Source: Corynespora cassiicola
Lineage: Eukaryota > Ascomycota > Dothideomycetes > Pleosporales > Corynesporascaceae
DNA: 64,000 bases
Direction: 5' to 3'
Assembly (NCBI GenBank): GCA_022059125.1
Contig: JAEUWY010000005.1
Coordinates: 5,332,001-5,396,000, forward strand
Shown: positions 10,464 to 21,103 of the stretch, one piece after another
How positions within the stretch are numbered: position 1 is the first letter of the stretch
Layout: each line of letters opens with the position of its first letter
Translations under genes and position numbers: made by a program
The notes under the pieces: model-generated
The model's database searches: none
What the model saw: the letters and a program-made list of their open reading frames with translations, nothing else
Told to the model about the DNA's origin: nothing

Positions 10464-12197
10464 GCACCTACGCAACCACCTACTCAACCACCTTAAGAAA
10501 ATACTGTAATAACTTAATACAAGAAGTAACTACAGTAGTTATACTGTTGTTTTGCACGTACGAGAATTGTGTTCTTACTTTCTGCAGCGCGTGCAGCGCG
10601 CTTTTAACTGCCGGCTGCCATTAAGGCGAGCCACCTTCTTACGCCTTTTCTCGTTTAATTACTTCTTAACGTCTTTTTAAGCTATAATTTCAGCCCCTTC
10701 AGCTTTTATTAAAGTCTTTTTACTCTAGATCTGCTTTTTTTTTTGCCTTATACGCTGCGTAGCGGCCTTATTAGCTTTTTTAAAGTTTTTATTTTAGTTC
10801 TTAAGTAATGTAGCTGTATAAAATATTACTGTAGTTTTTTTTTAAGCTAATTAATAGCTGCAAAAATAGAAGCAGGTAATAAATTTTTATACTTTCTAAT
10901 TCTATTATAAATTAATATTAATTAAGTTTTTAGCTTATACGCGTTATTTAGTATTTTAGTTTTTTACTAAATAGTTTTAAAAAAAGCTAGCGTAAGCGTG
11001 CGTAGCTTTATATTAAGTCTTAATAATACTACTTTTAAATTATAAAAAACTATTTTTATTTTTTAGAAGCTTGCGCGTATATTACTTTTTATAAAAAATT
11101 ATTTAAAAGCTTTTTTAAAAGCTAGTAAAAAAGTAATTTTATTAATATAGTTAATATAATTATATGCTAAGCTAGAAATTTTATTATTGTACGCGCGCTT
11201 TAAAAGCGAAAAGTATTTTATATTAAAAAACTAAAAAAAATATAATAAATGCAGAAATATACAGAAAATAATAATTTTATTTTTTATATAAAAGTTTTAA
11301 AAAATAAAAAAGTTATAGCTTTTATAACTATTAATAAGTAGTAGTTAGTATATGCTTACTATACAGCTCTGCGTATAGGCATTAAAATACTCTAACTAAT
11401 ATACTTCTAGCTTATTTATTATCTAACCTGTCTCGCTAAATAATATATACTAGTTAAATAAAATATTATTACTTTTATATTATATATAGAAATAGTACTT
11501 ACTTATAAAAATAATAAAAAAAAAAATTATCTAGCTGTACGTATTAATTTTCTAAATTACTATAGTCTATTTATAATTATTTAGCTAAGTATTTTTAAGT
11601 TAATTTCGTTTTCTTAATACTATAACTACTAATTAAACTAATATTATATTTATTATAAAGCCTGTTTTGTTAAAGTTATACGTATTTTTATTAATAATAC
11701 TATATTTTACTTTTATATAATACAGCAGCTTAAACTAAAAGCTAATAATTTTAAAATTTTTGTATAGAACACACTAGTAATTCTGCTAATAAGTTAATTA
11801 AATTTAAAAATTTAGCTAACGCTTAATAAAATTATTAGGCTATTTAATACTAATAGAGCTTACTTTTTATATAGTAAGTAACTAATTAGCTATATTATAT
11901 ATAGCAGTTAGCGTAGGCGCGAATTCTTATAAGTTTAGCTTAAAAATATAAATAATAATTATTTTTTTTTTAAGTTTAGTTAGCTGCTTTAAGTTAAACT
12001 AGTAATTATATTTTATAAATTATCTAACGCGTTAATTATATAGCGTAGTAAATAGAATTTTATAAGCTTTCGCAGCGTGTTTCACACTTAAAATTAAATT
12101 ATTTTAAATTACTGTAAAAGCTAAAGTTATACAGGCTTCGTTGTAAGTTAATTGAGGATTATTTGGTAGAGGTATTGTAGGTATAGGTGGCTCGCGT

Positions 12198-12256
12198 TGG
12201 GGCAGTCAGGGGGCTGATCGGCTCGCTTGTCCGATCGGCTCGCTTATCCTTTACGT
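12198..12256 (-). repeat. right terminal inverted repeat of the transposon
   Basis: 59 bp, reverse complement of 10406-10463 apart from one extra C in a C run. It carries the same two 13-bp direct repeats. The TA at 12257-12258 follows. Confidence 0.88.
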
Positions 12257-12696
12257 TAAAGCTTTCTTAAAACAAAGAGTCCTGCAAATGTTGTTCACGT
12301 CAATATCTTATGCAAGTGGCTTCAGTGGAAACAAGCATTCAATATTTGTGATCCAGGGCATCCATATCAGGATGTTCAAGCTATAGAAAAATAATCGGGA
12401 TCAAGTGTGATAGATTATGGTCAGTTCATTGAATGCGTGCGCTCATATTGTCAGAAAAAGTTAAAACTTTTCACTCGACCAGACTAACGTCCAAAAACCG
12501 CCATCAAGCATTCAATGTCTCCTGTTATGACTAATTACCGAGGGAATATCCTTTTAAAATCCTCCCTGGCTATTGTCCGCTGACTCTGACACTTTGTCAC
12601 CATAAAACACCCCACTTCGACTCTTTAAAACCTGATCTCTCACCGTTTCTGTACTGTGTCCTTTGAAATTCAGCCACTGCTGAGAGAGCTCCCAAA

Positions 12697-13774
12697 ATGC
12701 AACAAAAGGAGGCTCGGGAGCTAATAGCGAGAACTCTTGGCCCTGCCCAAGGCTTGTAAGTACCTTGAGGATATTTGTCACGATACTCAGCTGATATCAG
12801 CCAGCGATCTTGGGGACATCGTACTCTTCGCTACTGGTACAGAATGGGGTGCCTACTTCCCAAAGACACACAAGGCGTATAACAAACTCACTGAGGTTGG
12901 TTTAGCCTCTCTAGATACGCGAGACCTGAAAGACGTGGAGCCTGGACGAAATGGCCATTATTGGCTTGACAAGTTACGTGCCGTTCACTACCTTCTCAGT
13001 GACGCTGCAGACATCAAGAGTATTGCGGAAAACAATCATGTCATAGCGCTGCATGCTGCCCACCACTTCGAGTTTGGAAACACCGCCATCGTCGACCGTG
13101 ACTAACTAGCCGGTGCACTGCTCTAAGATTTTAAGATAATAGATGGAAAAGCCCCAGGCATTCCGCTTAAATATCGACAGATCATATTCATAGGTCACGG
13201 CTGGAAGAAAATGTACGAAAGGAACCTCAAGGATAATAGCCTAGATATCTGGTCCGTCGACAAAATATTGGCAATAGTCGATTCACAACTGCTCCACCGG
13301 CATCCCGGCGCCACATCCCTCGGCCCGCGTCTCGACAAGCTTCTGGACCAATACAATTGCTCCCCACTCCGCGTAAACAACGGAGCAAATGACGCCGTTT
13401 ATATGCTAGTCACTGTAATACTTGGAGCGCTATGGGACTATGCTTGGTGGGAGAAAAGAGACGGAAGCTGGAAGGCCATGGAGAACATCTTCCCAGGTCT
13501 ATATATCAATGGTGATGAGGGAATTGCAGCTCTGAAGTCAGCAATTGAGCAAGAGATGGGCGGTAGATGCCTCCAATGCACACGATACGGACATATTGAA
13601 GTAGAGTGCGACAAAGAGATCGGCGATATTCAAGAGGACCCCAGAGCTGACATAACCCGTGCGGATGTTGGTGGATTGGAAGAAGAATGGGCTTTGATTG
13701 TTCAAAACATTGGAGCTCAGATCGATGGGCCTTTGGTACTCAATCTACAGGCTCCCAGACATGCAAGAGAGTAG
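12697..13774 (+). pseudogene. Gfd2/YDR514C-like DEDD-fold protein with zinc knuckle, two in-frame stops
   Basis: Exon 12697-12755, intron 12756-12804 (GTAAGT...CAG, 49 nt), then frame 12805-13774. The protein resembles the Gfd2/YDR514C-type RNase H-fold family: TEVGLASLDTRDLK, then W-x-K-L-R-A-V-H, then IIFIGHGWKK, then NNGANDAVYML, and a C-terminal CCHC knuckle (CLQCTRYGHIEVEC, C-x2-C-x4-H-x4-C). The same frame is broken by TAA at 13103-13105 and 13124-13126; the sequence between and after them still aligns with the family, and both could come from CAA by a C-to-T change. The usual first Asp is Gly in ATGTEW and the Asp after GH is missing, so activity would be doubtful anyway. A 45-nt intron (13099-13143) could remove both stops in phase but has a poor donor (GTGACT). 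Confidence 0.68.
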
Positions 13775-14148
13775 TGGGGTCGATGGATAGTTCATTAGCA
13801 TACTCACTGACAAGGACTTTCGGCTTAAAACGTGCGCAACCCACTAGATGAAGATGAATGATTAGCTAAAGCTCACACATGTCATTCAAGGTTTACCGTG
13901 TAACGGGTAATTCACAACAAATTGCGTTCAATACAGTGGGTAATTGTGCGAGAGAGTGTGGAATGGAACAGGTATTGAATCTCGCCTACGGATGGGCTGA
14001 GCTAGATGACCGATTATGCCGTCGACCCAAGTATTTAGACAGCCAAAACAATCCAGGTGCTCTTTTAGAATAATTGTGCTAGAATCTAATTGATATGAAT
14101 TGATGATATCTGAGATAAGCCATACTGATCGTTTGCGTGACGATAAAT
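13775..14148. other. intergenic between pseudogene and MFS gene end
   Basis: 374 bp, AT-rich. A 64-codon frame at 13879-14073 has no recognisable feature. The right part should hold the 3' untranslated region of the MFS gene, which is on the minus strand. Confidence 0.5.
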
Positions 14149-16181
14149 CTAGAGCTTATGTTGACGAAGGAACAAACTCCCAACAAAAGCAGTGAGGGCG
14201 CATGTTAGGGACAGCACTGAGGTGTTCGGTCAGCAAATATGTTCATAAAGGAACCACTGTGCTTACCATGAGTCCATGTGAGGGCTTCGATATAGGAGCT
14301 CCTGACAATACTCGCGATTGCGGGTCTTGCGTGGTCTAAGTAGTTCACATCCGATGCTGCTTCTTCGATTACCTGCATAAATGATCAGTAAATCACTAAA
14401 TCACGGGATTGCGAGAATCTCACCTTCCATTTCTTGGAATCCGACATTCCCAGTCCTGCCAAGCCTCTGTCAAGAGCGACACGCAATGAGCCCTGGAGTA
14501 CAGCATTCACTCCAGCCATACCCCCTATCATTCCAACTGATGATGCTAAATAGAGTGTAGACGCAGCAACAGCGGTATGGCTCGGGTCAATGGCAGCTTG
14601 TATGCTGATAAATAGCGCTGATTGAGCGACGCCCATGCCGAAGCCACCAGGAGTGATGTATAATGACTCGAGCCAATTAGTGTTCCCATGCCATCTTACA
14701 ATGAGCAGAACGTAGCCAGAAGACGCAATTAGAGTTGCAGCTACAGTAAGAACCTTGTAGCGGCCGGTACTTGGAAATGTCAGCGGAGATCAACTCGCGA
14801 CTTAGATGTTTATTACCGTTTGATGATCATTCCCGATATAATGCCGCCGATGGCATTGCCTACCACTGCTGGGAAAAGATGCGCGCCTGCAACAGTATTC
14901 GATGCCCGAGCAGTGATTTGGAAATATAGTGGGATAGCGAACATGAGCTATTTCGCTGTCAGCCTTGTTGATCATGATAAAAGCTTTAAGAAATTTACCC
15001 CAATCTGTGCCGCACTCTGAGCAAGCATAACCACACAAGAAGCCACGACATCCCTAGATCGGAACAACGATAGCGGCATAATGGGTTCCTTCGCATACCA
15101 AGCCTCTGTAGAGAGAAAGAGGAAGCCAGAAACGACCGACCCGCCAATCATGGCATATATAACGGGATGGTTCCATGGGATTTTTTCACCACCGATCTCG
15201 AGGGGAAAGAGTAGGCTGAGGATGGTGAGCGTCATAAAGAGGGCTCCCAAAAAGTCAATGCGAGCAAAGTTGTTCCGCTTGGGCGCATCTTCATCGTGAT
15301 GAACACGAGCGGGAAGCGTCAGCCAAACTAGGAAAATGGCCAGGCCAGCAAATGGAACCTGGCCGAGGAACGACCATCTCCACCCGACGGTATCTGCGAG
15401 CCAGCCTCCCAGTGGGCCTCCAACACTACGTCCCGTAGTAGCCACAATATTGATGTACGAACGCCAAGAAGCGACTTCGCGCAGTGGAACTAGATCAGTA
15501 ATGAGGATGGAAACAAGTGCAGTCATACCTGATGCTCCAGCACCGGATATGACACGGCCTATTATTAGATGCGACATTGATTTACCGATGCCTACCAAGA
15601 AACATCCTAAAGCGAAGAGTGCATATGCTACCAAGAGGAGGGACTTGCGCCCGTAGATATCGCTCAGCTTTCCATACACTGAAGGGTGTAATGTTAACAT
15701 AATTCAAAATATTTCGTCCAGGACATTGGCTGCATTGTACTTACGTGGTTGGGTTGCGGCGGTCGCGAGCGCAAAGCTGGTAAGAAGCCAACTGCTGTCG
15801 TGCAACGCATTAAATTCAGAGGCAATCACAGGGTGTGTTGCCATAAGAAGAGAGCTATCGGCATTGGAAATGAAGCCACCTAGGCTAGGTCAGAATATGG
15901 AGTACTTGGTAGCAACTTTGTAACTACGCACCAATAAGAAGAACGGCAATTATACGCCCAATCGACGCGGATGATGCCTTGTTCGAGTCCGACGGCGTTG
16001 GTAAGCCTGAACCAAGCCTTGCTTCTTCATCTAGTGAGGTTTTGGAAGCGACTTCTGCTCGCTCGTGTGATCCATCGCTTGAGTTGCTGGATGTAAGGCT
16101 GAGGCTACTGGCAGTAGATGCAGAATCGGGCCGAGTAAGAAGAGGGGTTCGCTCGGTACTTTGGGGATCGCTTGTAGACAT
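14149..16181 (-). CDS. MFS transporter, DHA2 / vacuolar basic amino acid (VBA)-like
   Basis: Minus strand, seven exons: 15932-16181, 15745-15879, 14999-15678, 14817-14947, 14424-14769, 14267-14372 and 14149-14216; introns 47-66 nt, all in phase; 571 aa. A Ser/Thr-rich cytosolic N-terminus (with TPLLTRPD, a dileucine-type context used by vacuolar proteins) precedes 14 predicted membrane helices. Family marks: ISNADSSLLMATHPVIASEF, then QPLYGKLSDIYGRKS (motif A) and TGRSVGGPLGGWLAD (motif C-like), later LYFQITARASNTVAGAHLFP. These match fungal DHA2 proteins of the VBA group, which carry basic amino acids into the vacuole or act in drug efflux; which applies here cannot be read from the sequence. 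The ATG at 16181 is chosen over a longer frame from 16487, whose extra residues look like 5' leader. Confidence 0.85.
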
Positions 16182-16631
16182 GAGGATATGGGAAGACAAT
16201 GGCGATTGACGATGAGATGTACCGGGAAGAACGCTTGATCTTAAGTATAACACAATAGGAAGGATGGAACCTAATTGGTTGGAGATTAAAAGCGCAAGAC
16301 AAGTGAACAGATGTCGAGTGACAATAGAGGTTACAGTAGCAGGGCATAAGAACGCATTCTTATCTGTAACAGATTTTTTTTCCCGGACCCTAGGCCTCAG
16401 GGACTGTAAGTCCGAGATCCGGGCCAAAATATCGGTAGGGGAATTTCTATAGTTTATTCTGGGGTCCCTTGTTGCTCGATGTTGCAATCAGGCGGACAAT
16501 TGCGCCATCGGCACGCCCAGCGAACCCAAACCTCAGGCTTCCGCTAGGTGCATCCGACCATCCATCGGGACCCGCCGCCATAGCGAGCAGTTGCCATCCA
16601 TCGTATTGTTTGGTGCCACTTGCCGCCTATT

Positions 16632-18562
16632 TTACACCCAGTCTGACCAGCGGCTGTTGTGGCGATAGACTAGTCCATCCTTTTCGAATTGTGGACCTTC
16701 GGCATCCACGATATAACCGGCCTCGCAACGGCTATACTCAATCTTCTTCTGTTGCACCTCATAGAATCGGTCAAATCTAGGCGAAAGGGCATCGTGTAAG
16801 TTTTTGACATTGCCCTCGGGGTGAAGCGCACGCCAAGGTTCTATACAAGTGCGCCCTTTGCAAGATTTGAGGACAAACAAGAGGGCGTCGAGTCTGGATG
16901 CGACACTCTCGAGCGCATTTCCAATAACTTTGAAGCTTGGAGCGCTGGTTTCGAGAAGATTGTTCAACTGACCTGGGTCTTTCTTTATGGTTGTGAGCTG
17001 CATGCATCGTAAACTAGTGCCAGGGAACGTACATTTAGATCATACAACTCGTGCTCGTTGCTACACCAGACCGAGTAGTAAAGGTTGTAATCTTTTCCGA
17101 CGACACGAAGAGCCTTGTAGGTGTTGTTCCAGAACCATTGATCTATATGCGAGTGAGCTCATGCACCGCGTCTTGATACCGTGGTGATACTTACCCCCGC
17201 CCCAATTCTTGCCCTCTGCAAGCCCAAAGCCCCAATACTCCACATTTACATGTTCGTGGCGGTTGAATTCAGCTTCCCGAAGCTCGGATGTAGAAGTTGG
17301 TATAACTTCACCATCAAAATCGGCCCTCAGGGGCGCCCCGATCAAGTCTAAAAACGTGGGGGCAAGATCGGTATGCGTGGTGACGATTTCGGTGGTCGAG
17401 TTTTTGGGCACCCCGGGTCCTCTGATGATAAGGGGAATGTTGATGTCCTCTTCATACCCACACTCTTTGCCGGGCTGTAGGCGATGTTGTCCGATATGAT
17501 AACCATTATCAGCCGAGTAGATGATGTACGTGTTGTCCAAGATCCCATGCTCCTCCAGGCGTTGAACTATACCGTCGACAATCTCATCAACCCCTTGCAG
17601 CGCTTGAAGCCTAGCCCTGTAAAATCCATCATTGTATTCTACATTCTCTTCAGTTTGGCGGGGCAACTTCTTGATCCAACTGGCACCGGACGGCTTCTCG
17701 GGATTAAAATTTTCTGTCCTCGGGACTTTGACCCCTTCGAAGAGATGAGCGTGGCGGGCAGCTGGGATCGGAGCCGACATTTTAGCGACCAAGTCATGGC
17801 CCGGGCTGTCTGAAGCGCTCTCAATTTTCAGGTTACTGTGGGGCGCAACAGGTGCAAGCGTGAGGAAGAACGGTTTCTCTTCATTGACAGCATCATTGAG
17901 AAAGCCATAAGCTTTTTCAGCTAACACATCCACACTATGCTCGCCTTCATACCGCACGGGTGGATCGCGATTTCGCTGGTATGAGCTGTTGAGGTACTGG
18001 TAGGTAAATGGATCTAAGAGAAAGTCCTGCAATGCATTAGCATCCACGTGAGTACACCAATAGGCTCAGAACTTACGGAGCCTGTAAATCCATTCACAAA
18101 GGGGGAGTGATAGTTCTCAATCGTATGCGCGTTGAAGAGTTTTCCGGTGTAATATGTATTGTATCCAGCTTCCTGAAGCCAGATAGGAAGGAAATTGTCA
18201 TTCAGACCTTGACTGACAAATTTTGGGAAGCCGCCGTACGGGGGACTGACGTCGGTCACATTTGTGTTATGGGCCGCTTTCCCTGTCCAAAGCGAGACTC
18301 GCGAAGGGCAACACAAAGCAATGGTACAAAAATGTCGTTTGTAAAACGTCCCTTGGTTAAGTAGATGTTTCTGGACAAAGGGCATATAGTCTAACGAGTC
18401 GAGATGTAGGTCTTGGTCGTCTGTGAGAATGAACACAATGTTTGGCCGCTGCTTGTCCGCCGAAGCTGGTACCTGGATCGAAGATGAGGGTTCGGATACC
18501 ACTTGTTGGTGGCCAGAGAGGCCGAGGCCCCAATTGGCCCAGAATAATGAAGACCAGACCAT
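16632..18562 (-). CDS. sulfatase (arylsulfatase type, formylglycine enzyme)
   Basis: Minus strand, exons 18077-18562, 17195-18026, 17033-17142 and 16632-16982, 592 aa. The sulfatase signature CCPSRVSLWTGK contains Cys85, the residue converted to formylglycine in active sulfatases; NIVFILTDDQD supplies the metal-binding Asp pair, and YIIYSADNGYHIGQHRL the second metal site. The end of the fold is read as HELYDLN then KDPGQLNNLL. The last intron is uncertain: an AAG acceptor (50 nt, used here) gives the better protein; a CAG acceptor with exon start 16997 adds five residues with a 35-nt intron. The N-terminus is hydrophobic (MVWSSLFWANWGLGLSG) and may be a signal peptide, so the enzyme probably acts outside the cell or in the secretory path on sulfate esters. 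Confidence 0.85.
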
Positions 18563-21103
18563 TATACGGAGCGTAGAGAAGCGTGGGAGGCACCGAAAAG
18601 AAGCACTCCTGGCCTTTGGATTTGGATTCGAATGCTTGGGCGCACGGATATGAGATGAGTCTAGCTCGCTATTGCGTGCTTTGCCCCGGGCATTACACAC
18701 CCTTGCGATCTCCACACTACGTGACCGCACAGAGTCGGTGGCTGCAAGGTCAGAATTGCATGGCGGGAGAGTTATGGGTACTAGAACGGCATAAATAGAA
18801 GATAAAGGACGGGTGAAAACATTGATGAGTCTAAAGTGGGCGTTTCGAAGGGCAAATGCTTCCTGCGGGCTAAAGCTGTTGGTGTCGCGGATGACGTAAT
18901 CAAGCCGCCTCTGCTCCAACCCAAAGCAGGCGGCATGTGTTGCGCAGCCTCGTATTACTTCAAGAGCGAGGTACTCACTTACTAATTAGATTGAAATAAA
19001 ATTGACAGACTCTGGAACCGAATATATGGTTTTGAAGCTGCTGCTGCGTCTCCTTGTCAGCAAACTCATAATACAACGTACTCTTGAAGGCAGCATTTAC
19101 TTTTCTATTAGGGAAGATGTATTTGGTTGCTAATAGCAAGGTATGTAAATTATATTGCGTTAAATTGGTTCGCGCAATCTAACCCAGCCATGAGTTTCTG
19201 CCGTAGTGATCAAGAGTTGCTCGTTTGACTCACTATAGATGCTGTTATGGCCTCGATTGCGCTCGAGTAGAGTGTAGTGGCTGGCTCTTGGGTACATTGA
19301 ATGGGCAGGCAAAAACTCTTTCCATTGTAACGATATAACTTTCACATTGAGGGTCTGGACGCAGAGTACAGTATAGGTCCCTTATCGAAGGTTACTGCAG
19401 AAGTCAGAGGGGTCGACGGCAAGATGCTCAATGGGTTGCCGAGTAAGGATTATTGGGAGGGGTATCGCTATAATCTGAGTCACCGTTAAGGCTGATGACG
19501 GCCTTTTGCTGTTTTTAGTTGCGAGAATAAAGACTGTTGTCAGTGTCTTGTTCGGAGCCAGTGTTAGGGGATGGCGAAGGAGCCCTCACATTAGCAAGTA
19601 ATCCAAATCATTGCTGAAATCAATTGGTATTATAACCTAGCAGCTAGCCAGACTCTAGTAGCCAGTATCAACAATGTATACGAATTTCACATCAACCGAG
19701 TTTCAGTTGATAAAGCGATAAGAAACATTCAAGAATAGGTACTTGCCCAGGTAATCATCATTGTGGCCAAATGTACCTACCAGTCACTACTGAAAGCTTG
19801 CATACAAAGGTGCAAGAAACTCGGGGGAATTGTGTCTTCCATCGAATTCTCGAATCAACTCGTAAGCTTACCTAGGGACCTATACCTACCTAGGTACCTG
19901 GGAGATGGCCGAAAAATCTGATTAGATGTATCACGTGACCACCCATCGGGTACACTTCTATCGAGATGGGATGAGAACACCAGTCCTCTAGTGGAGAACA
20001 AAGCCCCGTCTTGCAGAGCCTCGCGCCGCGACAAGGATGCATGTCCCGCCTGCCCAGTGCTACACGGCTCGCGTGAACGCCTCCTAGACCAGTCCTAAGG
20101 CACAGGTCCCACCGCCTAGCAGAGTGGTAGAGCTAGCAGCTAGTCGAGGTACCTGAGTACCCAACAGCCGGGGAGCTTTGACCACAGCTGATACGATCAT
20201 GCCCAAGGCCCAATGGATGATTCCAGGGCATTGACTGGGGCAGAGGAATGCCTCTCTGCCAAATTAAAGGGGGCGGCGGCGGCGTCGCCTGGCACTGCTG
20301 TGCCCTGATTTGGGCCACGATGACGATGTAAATTTTCGCAGGCCGGATGAGAGCGGAGACGTCACGTGCGGGCGGCGGACAGTCGAGGCCGGGGGCGGGC
20401 AAGGCGGCTCGCCAGGGCGACAGGGCGACGGGGCGTGGCCAAGCAGCACAAGCTCCAGGTAGCCAGCGGCGGCCGCGCAGGCGCAGCACGGCGGACGCGT
20501 GCTTCTAGACCGCATCAGCAGGCTGCGGAGCGGTGCGGAGAGGTGCAGTCGGGCGCTGTGCTGGAGAGGCAGCGGGCCAGGCTGACATGTGAGTTGTCAG
20601 TTCCCCGCCGCCATTCGGCCCTACCAGCCGCCTGATTCGTCTGCGATGGCCCGCAGGCCCGGCCAAGACGCTGCATACATCATCCTCCAGTTCCACTGCC
20701 CACTGCCCACTGCCACGGCCACGGCCTCCTGTTTGCCTACTCCACACTCCACATCCGTAAGCCTGCCGTGCCCTTCGCGACCACTACGGCACTGACTGCT
20801 TGCTCAGCTCCCCGCGCCGCATCAGCGTCGTTGCCCACACCGCCGCTGCCCGCCTCTCCGCGGCCGCCTTTGTTCATGACATCGGCGCAGCTGTCGTGCA
20901 TCTCTGCCGTTTCTATCATGTCCTTGTGACGACCGTTATCGCTGGCCCCCTTTCCCCCCTCGACCACGCGCATTCACTCCATCCTCGCCCTCCATCCGCG
21001 GCGAGGCTCTGGCCCGCCTGGCCCTGCTTAATCATCTCGGCACCTCGACCTCGTTCCCGCTCATCCTCCCTCTCGCTTCCCAACAACCACACCCTCGCCC
21101 GCC
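18563..21103. other. long intergenic region upstream of SIP5
   Basis: 2.5 kb without a recognisable gene. From 18.6 to about 19.9 kb it is ordinary AT-balanced sequence with short frames only. From about 20.0 to 21.1 kb it is GC-rich with pyrimidine-rich stretches near 20,950-21,100, just before the SIP5 ATG, and probably contains the SIP5 promoter and 5' leader. Frames on either strand in the GC-rich part lack domains and follow base composition. Confidence 0.5.

Larger units (their letters stand above)
10406..12256. mobile_element. RIP-degraded Tc1/mariner (Fot1/pogo-like) DNA transposon, 1,851 bp
   Basis: Bounded by 58/59-bp terminal inverted repeats and flanked by TA on both sides. The length is close to that of intact fungal Fot1/pogo-type elements (about 1.8-1.9 kb), so this was probably full length. 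From about 10,500 to 12,170 the DNA is extremely rich in A, T and TpA, with hardly any open frame longer than a few codons on either strand. That is the signature of repeat-induced point mutation (C to T in CpA), and no transposase can be read. The ends, including the TIRs, keep normal GC. The superfamily call rests on the TA duplication, length and TIRs, not on protein homology. Confidence 0.82.

Noticed and set aside
13099..13143. 45-nt intron that would rescue the nuclease-fold gene
   Set aside because: In phase, but the donor (GTGACT) is poor and the sequence removed aligns with the family; kept as the alternative to test, not as the call.
13879..14073. 64-codon frame downstream of the pseudogene
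   Set aside because: Short, no domain, no coding-like features; left as intergenic.
14149..18562. MFS transporter plus sulfatase as part of a secondary-metabolite cluster
   Set aside because: No polyketide, non-ribosomal peptide or terpene synthase and no tailoring enzymes nearby; the two genes are simply adjacent.
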